Below, piece after piece: positions 43,690 through 56,038 of a stretch of 64,000 bases of DNA. Below the pieces are notes generated by a model, which saw only the letters and a program-made list of their open reading frames with translations, was not told the DNA's origin and ran no database searches. A program made the translations under genes and the position numbers. How positions within the stretch are numbered: the first letter of the stretch is position 1; each line of letters starts with the position of its first letter. Source of the stretch: Sorex araneus (lineage: Eukaryota > Chordata > Mammalia > Eulipotyphla > Soricidae); NCBI RefSeq assembly GCF_027595985.1, contig NC_073306.1, positions 193,705,000 to 193,768,999 of the forward strand, given 5' to 3'.

Positions 43690-44000
43690 GTCATTGTCAT
43701 GAAGATTCCTCTACTAATTATAGCCCTGGCTCCACCTGGCTGCCCCACCTTTCCTTCTGTCCCTTCCCAACTACATTCTGGGGCTCTATATAAAGGCTCT
43801 GTTGGACTCTCCACCTAATCACCATCCTATACTCTCTTGTGTAGTCCTAAGGTTCCTCCTCAAAAACTAATCTCTGCCCCATCAGTAACCCTTATTACCC
43901 TCTCACACATAAATAATAAACAATGTAACATCCTCATTGAACTCAATTCCAATCTCAGAAACCTGCTCCTCTTGCTCTAAAATATTCATCTCTTGCAAAA
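43690..44000 (+). other. Possible LTR remnant
   Basis: Contains a TATA-type CTATATAAAGG at 43788 followed about 125 bp later by AATAATAAAC, an LTR-like order upstream of retrovirus relic 2 on the same strand. No ends or partner LTR identified. Confidence 0.3.
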
Positions 44001-44428
44001 GGATATTTTGTTTGCATTCCAGTACCATGTCCCTTTCCCTGTGTTCGGTTTAGCCTAGAGCCAAACTGGCTCCTTTAAGGCAAAAATCCCAGCTATTTTA
44101 TCAGTGAGCTTTGGCTTTCTCCATTGCCTTGATTCTATCTTTTGGAACATCTATATTCTCTTTTTATATTCTCTTTTTAAGCCATTTTTCCCCCGGAGCA
44201 AAGTTGTCCTATATGATCTCGGGCCAGAGCTGGGCAGATGAGGCACACAGTTATAACCTCACAGTGGCCCTGGCTGTTGTTGTCAGGCAACTCTGGCCAC
44301 TGAACTGGGCCTGAAGTATCGATTGGGAAGGTGCAGAAGACAGAGAAGAGATCACATGATAATCTTTTTCTGCAGGGCATGAAAGAGGCACTAATTAAGC
44401 CAGTTCAAGTTCCCTTTTTTGTGCTTTT
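44000..44428. other. Unassigned
   Basis: No recognisable feature; may belong to retrovirus relic 2. Confidence 0.35.
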
Positions 44429-44429
44429 C

Positions 44430-45345
44430 CTACTCTTATTTTTAAATTAATTTTATTTATTAATTTTAATTGAATCACTTTTGATAGACCCTTAAAAATT
44501 GTTCATGATTAGGTTTCAGTCATATTGTGTTCCAATAGCTATGTCTCCACCAGTGCACATTTCCCAGCACCACTGTCCCCAGTTCCTGTCCCATTACCCA
44601 TCACCTCACTCCCAGGCACTTCACTCTCTCTTCTCTCTCTTTCTCTCTTTCTCTCTCTCTTCTTGTCTCCCTCTCCCCCTCTCACTTTCCTCCCACCCCA
44701 CCTCTTTTTCTCAATCAAATTTGGGCATTGTGGTTTTCTATACAGATACTGAAAGGTTGTCCTGTATATCCCTTTACCTAATTTTAACACTCAGTTCTTG
44801 TCCTTTGTGATCATTTCCCATTATTTTTGTCATACTGGTCCCTTCTCTAGCTTCCCTACCCTCCATCGCACACACACTTGTGAGAGACTTTAACCATTGA
44901 CCAGTCCTCCTAGGCCTTGAATTTCCTGGCCTTGAATATCAGGCTTCTATTACATATTTTTTTTATATACCACAAATGAATGCAGTCATTCTATATCTGT
45001 ACCTTCCCTTCTGACTCATTTCACTCAACCTGATACTATTCATGTTCATCCACTTATAAGCAAATTTCATGACTTCATTATTCCTATTTGCTCTGTAGTA
45101 TTCCATTGTGTAGATGTACTGTAGTTTCTTTATCCAGTCATCTGTCTCAGACACTCAGGTTGTTTCCAGATTCTAGTCATTGTGAGTAGTGTTGCAATAA
45201 ACACAGGAGTGCAGATGGTGTTTCTGCTGTATGTTTTTGAACCTCCAGGGCATATTCACAGAAGTGGTATTGCTTTATCAAATGGGAGCTCAGTTTTTAG
45301 TTTTTTGAGGAATGTACCTTGTTTTCCAAAAGCGCTGAATCAGTT
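44430..45345 (-). mobile_element. L1 3' end
   Basis: Poly(T)-like start, AATTGAATCACTTTTGATAG, a CT-rich 3' UTR stretch (44625-44700), then ORF2 C-terminus (44963-45154 with KLQYIYTMEYYRANRNNEVM). Confidence 0.86.
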
Positions 45346-46164
45346 TATTAAGTTCCAGGCTTAAGCTCCTCCTGTGGCTGAAGGTATGAAGCAATATACC
45401 AAATTAGACCTTGGTAGCAAGGAAGACCAACTATTCTGGCAATTCACTTCACAAATCAACATTCACCAATGATTATACAATGGTTATAAATCCTAGACCA
45501 GGAACCAAAAACCCCTTTCCCTCTCTTATGGGACACTTCTTGCAAGGTGTTCATTAACAGATATAAAAAAGCTAGTAAGGAAAAAGAAAAGGAGGAAAAG
45601 GAATAAAGACAACAATAACAACAACAACAACTACAAAGGGAATGAGTTAAGCACTGAGCTCAATTTATGGCAGCAGTGGTTGTCCCTTGTTGCTTTCAGA
45701 CACAAGTCCAAAGGCACCAGTGCCATCAGTTTGTCACCAAGGCATGTGAGGGCTATGTGTTTCCATTGTGTGCTACGAACTTCCAAAAGTATTGCTCATA
45801 ATGCCAGATGCTTGTTCCCGCTGCAAACAAACAGGAAATTGGAAAGGGGACATCTCCCTTGCCAGCAATGGTTTGGGAACATTGTCCAACTCTGCCCCAT
45901 ATTTAACTAACCACCTGCATTTTGGCAACAAATAGGAACTAATGTTCCCACTTACTGGGTCACATGAAGGCACTTTTGATTTCCATTCTGAATGGGCATA
46001 CACACTGCACAGGCGCTTGTGTTTGCATTGCTACAATGGAAACTTGCCATAAGTCACAAGAGCCAATATAAATTTACTGTTTGAAACCAGGGCCACATTT
46101 TTCTGCCCTTCTTTAACTCTCAAAGAAAACCTCCCACTCTCATTTATTTACAGGCATTGAGCGT

Positions 46165-46405
46165 GGGCTGGAGCAATAGGGTGTTTGTCTTGCACGCAGC
46201 CGACCCGAGTTCAATTTCTCTGCCCCTCTTAGAGAGCTGTGCAAACTACCAACAGTATCCAGCCCTAACGGCAGAGCCTGGCAAGCTACCTGTGATGTAT
46301 TCTGTATGCCAAAAACAGTAACAACATGTCTTACAGTGGAGATGTTACTGGTTCCCGCTCGAGCAAATCAATGCACAATGGGACAACAGTGCTACAGTGC
46401 TACAG
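46165..46405 (+). mobile_element. RTE-tailed SINE inside relic 2
   Basis: GGGCTGGAGCAATAGGGTGT head with a deletion in the A-box region, CCCGAGTTCAATTTC, GCAGAGCCTGGCAAGCTACC, GATGTTACTGGTTCCCGCTC tail. Confidence 0.88.
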
Positions 46406-46526
46406 AGGTAAATTAAATTATCTACTATCTGCCTGTTGGACAGGCCTGACTGGTCGCCAGAAAGTTTGGAATAATGGAGGTGAGAAGGTGTAATGATGGT
46501 GGGATTGGTATTAAAATGTTGAATGT

Positions 46527-46705
46527 AGGAGCTGGAGCAATAGCAGTGCGGGTAGGGCATTTGCTTTGCACACGGCCAACCCGGGTTCGATTCCCAGCTT
46601 TCCATATGGTCCCCTGAGCACTGCCAGGGGTGATTCCTGATTGCAGAGTGAGGAGTAACCCCTTTACATCACCAGGTGTGACCCAAAATGCAAAAAAAAA
46701 TACTA
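46527..46705 (+). mobile_element. Poly(A)-class SINE inside relic 2
   Basis: GGAGCTGGAGCAATAGCAGT head, CCGGGTTCGATTCCCAGC B-box, ATCACCAGGTGTGACCC and A-tail. Confidence 0.9.
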
Positions 46706-47544
46706 AATGTATTTCAATATTGTGAACAACTTTTTGAAAATTAGAAATAAAGGTATTGAGGGGAACTCCCACATACGAAAATTCATCCCACTACTTCCTT
46801 GAAAATTAATTAAATGTTTAAATAGTTTCACATTCTTTTCGATCTTCGGACCCACTCTACTCCTCCGTTGGAAGATGCATTATTACGATAAAACTATGAT
46901 CTAAACTAACACTGTTCACAAAGCTTCCAAACATGTTAGGAGGTCCTCTTAAAGTCTGAAACATTTATGATTCAGGAAAAGAATTTTTTGCCACCTCTCT
47001 CCACATACCATTCAAAGGATCACCAAGATCCCGCAGTAATCTGCAACATCCCTTTTAACTAGAAACAGGGGTGAGAGATCATACAGTGGCTGGCTTTCAA
47101 CTGGGGCCTGGTTCCCAGCACCACACAGTCCTTGAGCATTGCTGGGTGCAAGCCTGGAGGCACCCCCTGAGACCAAGGGAGGCTTCCATATCACCTGGAT
47201 GACCCAAATATCCCTGGCACCACAGGGCCCTGGAAGCCTCACATTCTTGATGTCTTTTGTACTGAACTGTTGGCCTCATTGGCCAAGAATTGTCTGTGGG
47301 GCTCTTTCATGCATGAAAGATGTTGGTGCATTTTTCGAGCACCAGTATGGAAACCAATTCACTCCCCCTCAGAGATAAATAAGACAAAGCAAATTAATAA
47401 ATACTGGAGATCAACATTTTTCTTACCTCCAAAGTCCTTTGGCCTTTTAATTTCCCCTGCATTTCTCCTATTCTACTGAAGGATTTATGAATATTTAATG
47501 ACTTGGTGGTACCTAAGACAATATGGTCCCCAACCCATAAACTC

Positions 47545-47885
47545 TCTTTTTTTAAAAGAAATTATTAGTGAATCACTGTGAGGTATAGTTACAAACTTGT
47601 AATTTTCACATTTGCATTTCAATCATACAGTGATCATTTACATCCCTCCACCAGTGCCCATTCTCCTCCACCAATGTTCTCAGTATCCATCCCACCACTC
47701 CCACCCCAACCCCCAACACCCCACCCTGCCTCTAAGGCTGTGCATTCCCTTTTGTTCTCTCTCCTGTTGGATGTTGTAGTTTGCAATAGAGGTATTGAGT
47801 GGCCATCATGTTCGGTCTATAGACTACTTTTGGCACGCAGCTTTCAACCCGAGTGGGTCCTCCCAACATTCTATTCTAGTCCATA
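47545..47885 (-). mobile_element. L1 3' tail inside relic 2
   Basis: Poly(T)-like start, AGTGAATCACTGTGAGGTAT, CATCCCTCCACCAGTGCCCA. Only the 3' UTR is present. Confidence 0.82.
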
Positions 47886-48429
47886 CACTCTCTTACACCA
47901 AGTTTCTCCAACTGTTGTCTGAATTTTCAGCCTTAGACCTAAAAAAGGTTTTCTTCTTCATTCCCTTATAATTTGATTCAGAATCTCTATATGTATTTGC
48001 TTTTGGATGGGAAGTTAAAACAGTTAACCTGGACAGTGCTTCCTCTAGGAATTCAAGACTGATCCCACCAATTTGGCCAAATCCTGGGAACATTTTCTTT
48101 TCTTTACAATTTAAAGACGCAGAACTCTTTAAATAGATGACCTCTGATTGCAGGCATTCTAAAGAATTGTTGGACCAAAATGCTGCAAAATTCCTCCTAC
48201 CTTTACCACTGTGGTTATGAGGCTTCTCAATGGAATAGCCAAAATTTCTGTTTAACTAGTAAAAGTTTTAGGTATTATTCTCACTGCAAAATCTAGAAGC
48301 CTCTCCAATAAAAGAAACTCAACTCATCTTTAATAATGCAGTTTCTGCAACCTGACAATAACTTAGATCTTTTGTGGGCATCATATGGATATCTCAATTT
48401 AGATTGATAGCCTGAGCTCCTTAGGGAGG

Positions 48430-48750
48430 GGAGACATTTTCTTTGACTTTAAAGGGTTCTTTTTCTTTTCAGGAATAATATATCTCTTTCTTTTCATTTC
48501 AAAAGTAAACATATGAAAAAGCTGCAGGTAAAGCACAAAGAGCATTTCTGAATTTTTGAACGATTGGAGAGAAAAATCAACATCATATATAGCTCAGGTT
48601 TGGATACACCACCAGAGACATTTCCCTGCTTCTCCCTGATAAAACACTTTGAATCAGAAACCAACAACTGAAATGAGGAGATCAACACCCATCTCTGTCC
48701 CCGTTAGTCCAGCTCATCCAAGTTTCCCAAACTATCCCAAAGTAATGAAA
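48430..48750. other. Unassigned
   Basis: No recognisable feature. Confidence 0.35.
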
Positions 48751-48754
48751 ATAT

Positions 48755-49240
48755 TATTTTTTTTAAAATTTTTATTTATTTATTTATTATTTTTAAATTT
48801 ATTCTTTTATTGAATCACCATGTGGAAAGTTACAAAGCTTTCAGGTTTAAGTCCCAGTTATACAATGCTCGAACACCCATCACTTCAACAGTGCATATTA
48901 TCCACCACCAAGAATTACAGTATAGCTCCCCCTCATCCCCCCACCTACCCAGTCCCCCACCCTGCCTGTGCAACTGATAAATTTCACTTTACTTTCACAT
49001 TATTTTGATTACATTCAATAGTTCAACAAAGAAAACTCACTATTATTATTTGAAGTTTCTCTCCCCTAAGTCGGACCTGCTGAAAAGGAAGCATTTGATA
49101 ATTTGTTTTCTATTACTGAGAATTAAGAGATATGAGTTCAAGCGGCCACACTAGGAGCCAAACGGTTTGGGGTTTCTGTATTTTAGTATTTTAGTAACTA
49201 AGTCCAGAGAAATATCTGCCAGAAATTGCATCATTGCAAG
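48755..49240 (-). mobile_element. Cassette body joined to L1-type 3' tail
   Basis: L1-type tail (48755-48960) runs straight into TAAATTTCACTTTACTTTC, GATTACATTCAATAGTTCAA, CTCACTATTATTATTTGAAG and cassette body to 49240. The same joint, in opposite orientation, occurs inside the stand-alone copy at 55413-56038. Confidence 0.6.
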
Positions 49241-52200
49241 ATTGTACCTCTCTGCTACTTTATATTCCACATATGAGTGCAACCTTTCTATATCTGTCTC
49301 GTTCTTTCTCAGTCATTTCACTCAACATGACACTCTCCATGTTGATCCACTTATATGCAAATTTCATAACTTCATGTTTTCTGACAGCTACATAGTATTC
49401 CACTGTGTAGATGTACCAGAGTTTCTGTAACCAGTTGTCTGTTTTGGGGCACTCTGTTTTTTTTTTTCCAGATTGTGGCTATTGCAAACAGTGCTGCAAT
49501 GAACATAGAAATTCAGATGTCTTCAGGACTATACCTTTTTGCCTCTCGGGGATATATTCCAAGGAGTGGTATTGCTGGGTCAAATGGAAGCTCAATTTCT
49601 AATTTTTTTGAGAATCATCCATATTGTTTTCCAAAAGGGCTGAACCAGTCGGCATTCCCACCAGCAGTGAAGAAGAGTCCCTTTCTCCCCACATCTATAC
49701 CAACACCAGTCGCTTTTGTTTCTTTGCGGTGTGGGCCAGTCTCTGTGGTGTGAGATGATATCTCATGGTTGTTTTGATCTGTATCTCCCTGATGATTAGT
49801 GATGTTGAACATTTTCTCAGGTGCCTCTCAGAGATTCGGATTTCTGGTTTGGAAAAATTTCTTTTAATTTCATCACCCATTTTTAGATCGGGTTGGCAGT
49901 TTTCTTCTTGTGGAGTTCAACCAGTGCATTGTATATCCTTGATATCAACCGCATATAGGATGGATACTGCGTAAATATTCTTTCCCATTCTGCAGATTGT
50001 CTTTGTATTTTGGTCACTGTTTCTTTTGAGGTGTAGAATCTTCTTAGTTTGAGATAGTCCCATTTATTTATCTCTGTTTTCACTTGCTTGGCCAGCAGTG
50101 TGTCAGCTTGCAAGATACCGTTGGCTTCAATGTCGTGGAGGGTTTTGCCGACCATGTCTTTAATGTACCTTAGGAATTCTGGTCTGCTGTTGAGGTCTTT
50201 AATTCATTTTGATCTGAGTTTTGTACATGGTGATAGGTGGAGGTCTAAGCCCATTTTTTTGCATGTAGCTCTCTAGTTTTGCCTGCACAATTTGTTAAAA
50301 TTGCTTTCCTTGCACCACTTCACATTTCTTGCTCCCTTATCAAAGATTAGATGATCATATATTTGGGGTTGTGGGTCAGAGTATTCAACCCTGTTCCATT
50401 GGTCTGCAGCTCTACCTTTGTTCCAGTACCATGCTGTTTTAATTAGTCCCACTTTGTAGTAGAGTTGAAAGTTGGGGAAGTTGATTCCTCCCATTTTCTT
50501 TTTCCCAAGAATTGCTTTAGCTACTCGTGCGGGTTTGTTGTCCCATATGAATATCAGGAGCGCTTGCTCCATTTCTTTGAAGAATGTCAAGGGTATCCCT
50601 ATAGGGATTGAATTGAATTTGTTCAGTGCTTTGGGGAGTATTGCCATTTTGACAATATTAATTCTTCCAATCCATGAGCAGGGGAAGTCTTTCCATTTCC
50701 TCGTGTCCTCATTTATTTCCTGAAGTAGCGTTTTGTAGTTTTCATTATACAAGTCCTTTACCTCCTTAGTTAAGCTGATTCCGAGGTACTTGATTTTTTG
50801 AGGCACAATAGTGAACGGGATTGCTTTTATCATGTCGCTTTCTTCTCTCTCATTATTTGCATATAGGAAAGCCATTAACTTTTGGGTATTGATATTATAG
50901 CCTGCAACTTTATTATACAATTCTATTGCTTCTAGGAGTTTCCTGGAAGAGGTTTTAGGGTTCTCCACGTATAGTATGATATCATCTGCAAATAGTGACA
51001 GCTTGATTTCTTCCTTTCCTACCTGAATGCCCTTAATATCTTTTTCTTGCCTAATCGCTATTGCAAGTACTTCTAGTATTATACTAAACAGAAGTGGAGA
51101 GAGTGGAAATCCTTGTCTCGTCCCTGTTCTTAGAAAAAAGGCTCTTAGTTTTTCCCCATTGAGGGTGATGCTTGCCGTAGGCATGTGATAAACGGCTTTG
51201 ACTATACTGAGGAAGGCCTCTTATATACCCAATTTGGTGAGAGTTTTCATCATAAACGCGTGCTGGATCTTGTCAAATGCTTTCTCTGTGTCTATTGATA
51301 TGGTTATATGATTTTTATCTTTTCTTTTGTTTATATGATGGATTATTTTGATTGATTTTCGATGTGAAACCATCCATGCATCCCCGGAATGAACCCCACT
51401 TGGTCGTGGTGTATGATCTTTTTGATGAGTTGTTAAATTCTACTTGCTAATATTTTGTTGAGAATCTTTGCATCTGTGTATATCAGGGATATTGGCCCAT
51501 AGTTTTCTTTTTTTGTGGTGTGTTTGTTTGCTTTTGGTATTAGGGAGATATGAGCCTCTTAGAAACTGTTAGGGAGGGTTTCTGTTTCTTCAATTTCCTG
51601 GAAAAGCTTGAGGAGAACTGGCAATAAGTCCTCTTTAAATGTTTGGAAGAATTCGCTAGTGAATCTATCTGGACCTGGGCTTTTGTTTTTGGGAAGACTT
51701 TTGATTACCATTTCAATTTCCTTGATATTAATAGGACTATTCAATAACTCCAGGTCTTCTTGGTTCAGCCTTGGAATTATAGGAGTCAAGGAATTTATCC
51801 ATTTCTTCTAGGTTCTCTTGTTTCGTGGCATACAGCTTTTCAAAATAGTCTCTGATGATCTTTTGAATTTCTTTGGTTTCTGTTGTGATGTCCGCCTTTT
51901 CATTTCTGATTCGGCTTAAAAGGGTTCTTTCTCTGTCTTTCTTTGTGAGTCTTGCTAGTGCTTTATAAATCTTGTTTATTTTCTCGAAAACCAGCTCTTG
52001 GTTTCATTGATCTTTTGGATTGTCTTTTGGCTTTCCATGTCGTTAATTTCTGCTCTAAGTTTAATTATCTCTTTTCTTATGCCTGGTTTAGGCTCCTTTT
52101 GTTGGTCCTTTTCTAAGGTCTTGAGTTGTGAAATCAAGTTATATATGTGGGCCCTTTCTTTCTTCCTGATATATGCTTGCAGAGCTATAAATTTTCCCCT

Positions 52201-52844
52201 TAATAAGGTTTTAGCTGTGTCCCACATGTTCTGGTAGCTTGTGTATTTATTCTCAATTGTTTCCAGGTACCTTCTGATTTCTTCCTTTATTTCCTTCCTG
52301 ACCCTCTCATTTTTCAACAGGAAGCCATTTAATTTCCAGGTGTTTTATTTGGTTTTCTGCATCTGTCCATGATTAACTTCTATCTTCAGTGCATCACGGT
52401 TTGAAAAGACAGCTGGTACAATGTCTATCTTGTTGATTCTGTTGAGGTATGTTGTGTGGCCTAGCATATGGTCTATTCTGGAAAATGTTCCATGTACACT
52501 GGAAAACAATGTGTATTTTTTGGGGGGGGATATAAAGCCCTGTTTAGGTTTATTAGCCCTCTCTTTTCTATTTTTTCCTTCAAAGCCAGTATTTCCTTGG
52601 TGAGTTTTAATCTTCTTGATCTGTTTAGAGGTCATAGGGCAGTGTTGAAGTCTCTAACTATTATTGTGTTGCTCACAGTATCCTTCCTAAGGTCTGTTAT
52701 CAGCTGTTGTAGGTATTTGATAAATAAAAATGGCCTTCACTATCCATTCTAATCTTTTTCAACCTGAAATCTGTTGTCTGATACTAGTAATGCCAACCCA
52801 GCTTTTTTGAGGGAGTTGTTTGCTTGCAGGATTGTTTTGTTGGA
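49241..52844 (-). mobile_element. L1 ORF2 (copy B), ORF1 absent
   Basis: Minus strand. The longest frame, 303 residues (50273-51184), covers RT palm to C-terminal part with [15 protein letters not shown] and an intact FADD box. Upstream pieces: RT start (51559-51789), linker (51976-52317) and endonuclease (52345-52635, [20 protein letters not shown]). C-terminus runs to about 49245 without its own poly(A). 50613-52844 is the partner of 1-2309. Confidence 0.9.
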
Positions 52845-54110
52845 GTTTCTCCGCAAAAAAAGACAGCCCTACTGCCAAGGAAGTTTTTGATACTTAGTTT
52901 TCCATTGCTGAGAATGAAGATATATGAAGTCCCGCTGTTCCAAGTACATAACTCTTTTTTTTTCTCCTTCCCATGCACCAAATTTGTGCCTACTTAATAG
53001 TCCTCATAATATGGCTGATGCATCACCTACCGACAAAGGAAAAAAAAATACTGAAGGATATTTCCCGATCTCAGCCAACGTGGGGCTATGGCTTAGGTCA
53101 CAGTCTAGAGACATGGCTGCAAGCAGTTTCTGGAACCAAAAGTAATTTAGTTGGCCTCCGGATTCTGGTAGATAAGCAGCAAAGCAGCAGCACAAAAGTG
53201 TGGCCACCCGGGTGGAATCTTAGCGTAGCGTGTGCTGGTATCAGCCCCTTGCCTGAGACTGCCCAAGTATTTCAATCTTCCAAGGACATATTTTTTTTTC
53301 CTTTTTTCTGTTCCTGCGCCCCCAAGTTCGTACCTGCTTAATAGAACTCATAATATGGCTGACACCACGCCGCGGTTCTCCCTGAAAAGGGAAAAGAACC
53401 TAGAAAGAAGAATATTTCCTCTCTTGGCCGGCGTGGGGCTATGGCTTAGTTCACAGTCTAGAGAAATGGCTGCTACTTTGATTACCTCAATATTTCAACA
53501 AAAACTCAATATTATTGTTTGGATTTTCCCCTCAAAGTCAGACCTGCTAAAAAGGAACCGTTTCACATTGCTGATAATTAAGAGATATTAGGTTTTGGAT
53601 TTCTGTATAAAGTCTAGGGAGAATTATGCCAGAAATGGAATCACTGTAAGCTTTTACTTCCCTTTGTGGTGCTCATAAAATGGAAAAGCTTGGAGAGAGA
53701 GAAACCCTACCCCTGGCGGCGCTGCATTGGGCGGTGGCTGCTTGTGTCCAAAGTAGTTCACTTGGCCTCTGGGATCGTGCTCGTGAAGCAGCAGCAGCGG
53801 AAAGGCAGCACACTTGTGACTGTTAAGCTTCAATATTGGCAGATGGCAAGGCCGGTATTCCCCACCCCCTGGGATCTCCTGCACGTCCTGTGGCAGCTGA
53901 GATGGTACCTCCATTTTGTGCTCAAAAAGCTGCAATCGCCATGCTGTTCCCAGGAAGGAAGGGTTGAGAAAGAATCCCTGCCCTCCTAGCACTGCATGGG
54001 GCAGTGATTCAGTTCACAATCTGGAGGCATTTCTGGGAGCTGCTCATGTCCAAAGTAGTTCAGTTGGCCTCCGGGATTGTTTTAGTTCTGCTCCTACGTT
54101 AGCTTTCTAA
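52845..54110 (-). repeat. Tandem cassette array beside L1 (copy B)
   Basis: Partner of 2310-3590 with the same imperfect units: GCTGTTCCAAGTACATAACT at 52934 and a related block at 53272; GGGGCTATGGCTTAG at 53083 and 53436. No coding capacity supported. Confidence 0.6.
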
Positions 54111-54114
54111 TCTG

Positions 54115-55020
54115 AACAATCCTCTATCCTTACACGGGCATGAGGGAGAATGGGTCTTTTTGGGAGTTCCCAGTCAAACACTCGGGGCTTTATAGACCTA
54201 TCTTTTATAGGTCTATAACAGAGCTATAAAATAATCTGATCGCACTGCTCCCCGAGCAATCTACAAGCCCTGGTTTTAGTAGATTTGGGTGAATGAAGCT
54301 CAATTATTGACTCTTGGGCAACTTCTGACAAAGCTCTCTTCATATTAAGTCACAGAAATAACTCCACTCCAGAGCTCTTTACTAGGTATCCCTGGACTCT
54401 GCTCTCAGTGTTCACCCATGCCCAACCCTTAACCCAATAATCTTACTCCCTGAAACACAACAAAAAGTAAACACTCTGAATTCTGCATTCTGTGCAGAGA
54501 AACCCAGAGAAGCAGCAGGCTAACAGTTGATCTTCAGGGTAAAAGAAGCGCATAAGGTAGAAGGCAAAGATATTGCTTCAGCCAGGGGAGTGCCTTTATG
54601 CCTCTTCCGGATGGAGACAAAAAAGACTCAGTTAAAATTTTCTAGTTAGAGATATCAGGATTATCCCTTCCCTTTACAAATGACTTCAATGCAAATAGTC
54701 TATCTTCAGTTGATTGCTTGAACTTTTAGCAGGTGTCTCTCAGAAGGCCCAACTCTGGGACATGAATTCTTGAATGCTTTACTGGCAATCTAGTGCCTTT
54801 GAGACAGACTGACTCAAGTAAACACAGCATTTGTTGGATATAGTCCCTCTTTGGTGGACGAGAGCAAGTGAAAATTCTTCAGAAATAGAATCAAATGAAC
54901 CCAAGTTAGTGGAAGGACAGCGTATTAATAGTCAAGCTGTGACTATCTGGTATAGCATGGTCAGACATTTTTTTAAAGGTCAATCAAATTGTGATGGCAA
55001 ATGCCCCGTATCAGCCCAAT
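54115..55020. other. Intergenic sequence downstream of gene B
   Basis: Partner of 3600-4490; no gene recognised. Confidence 0.5.
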
Positions 55021-55021
55021 C

Positions 55022-55399
55022 TCTGAGGGAAATCTGCACATTGTGACCAGATACAATCACTCAAGAGTGCAAGAAACTAGACCCTTACAATTACTGACTT
55101 ACATTACAGCAGAAATTGAAGAAGTGGGTCATTTCCCCTGATTTCAGGGTAGTGATGAAAGCTCAGGAACGACTTGAAGGATGTAAGAGACTACTATTCT
55201 CCCTTATATAAAAACTAAATTGACAATTTGTTCAAGTTTTACACTGTATTGAGAAAAACAATACATGACACCTTCAAAAAGGAAAAAGATAAAAATGGTA
55301 AGAGATAAAATTTTTTAATTATTTAAAAAATAATTAAAAGAGAATATATATGCAAATCCTTTATCTTAAATGGAATTGAGGTGCTAGTAAACGTATCTT
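55022..55399. other. Block present only in copy B
   Basis: About 375 bp with no counterpart in copy A, where CCCAATCT is followed directly by TAAGTAATTTGACAACC-like sequence. Deletion in A is more likely than insertion in B, since no insertion hallmarks are seen. No gene content. Confidence 0.6.
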
Positions 55400-55412
55400 A
55401 ATAATTTGACAA

Positions 55413-56038
55413 GGGCCGAGATTCGACCCGGGTGGCCATGCCTTTGCACAGCCGCATGGATGCAGAACGAGCAGGAGCCAGAGCGAGCTATATGACTTGG
55501 GGTTCCAGCGAGTGCTTGCAACCATGTATGCAGACTATGAACTAAGCTTTTGCTCCATGCTGCTCCAGAAAGGGAAATGATTCAATTTCCAACTTAAATC
55601 TCCCTGGACTTAATTACTAAAATACAGAAATTGTAAACCTATTTTAAAATTTTTTATATAAGACATTTTTATCTCTTCATTCTCATCAATGGAAAACTAA
55701 TTATCAATATTTCCTTGTCAATAAAGCTGTATTCTTGGGGGATAAATTCCAACAAAAATAGTGAGTCTGTGTTGAAACTCCAACAACAATAGTGAGTTTT
55801 GTGTTGAAATATAAAATGTAATCAAGGTAAAGAGAAAAGGAAGTGAAATTTAGCAGTTATGCAGTGGGGGGAGTTGGGGGTGAGAGGTGGGATGTATACT
55901 GGTTTTTTGTTTTGTTTTGTTTTGTTTTTGTTTTTATTGGTGGTGGAATATGAGCACTGGTGAAGGGATGGGTGTTTGACATAAGCCTGAGAACTTTGTA
56001 ACTTTCCACATGGTAATTCAATAAAATAAATTAAAAAA
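55413..56038 (+). mobile_element. Stand-alone composite retroposon with 13-bp target-site duplication
   Basis: Flanked by AATAATTTGACAA at 55400-55412 and again at 56039-56051. 5' part GGGCCGAGATTCGACCCGGG, then the cassette body, which is the reverse complement of array units (TCATCAATGGAAAACTAATT, CCAACAACAATAGTGAGT), a G-rich stretch and (TTTTG)n, then an L1-type tail GAGCACTGGTGAAGGGATGG and ATTCAATAAAATAAATT with poly(A). It encodes no protein. Absent from copy A, so inserted after the duplication or lost there. Confidence 0.75.

Larger units (their letters stand above)
45350..48430 (+). mobile_element. Endogenous retrovirus relic 2 (gamma-like), interrupted
   Basis: Nucleocapsid-like CSRCKQTGNWKGD at about 45810-45850 (zinc-knuckle His and last Cys lost), then after two SINEs and an L1 tail a reverse transcriptase remnant at 47903-48090 (FSALDLKKVFFFIPL, FAFGWE) and a weaker following piece at 48210-48290. 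Stops and substitutions throughout. The stretch 46730-47540 has no clear match apart from a doubtful SINE near 47060-47220. Confidence 0.62.

Noticed and set aside
44600-44790. CT-rich stretch with low-complexity frames on both strands
   Set aside because: Part of an L1 3' UTR; the charged or Ser-rich peptides are composition artefacts.
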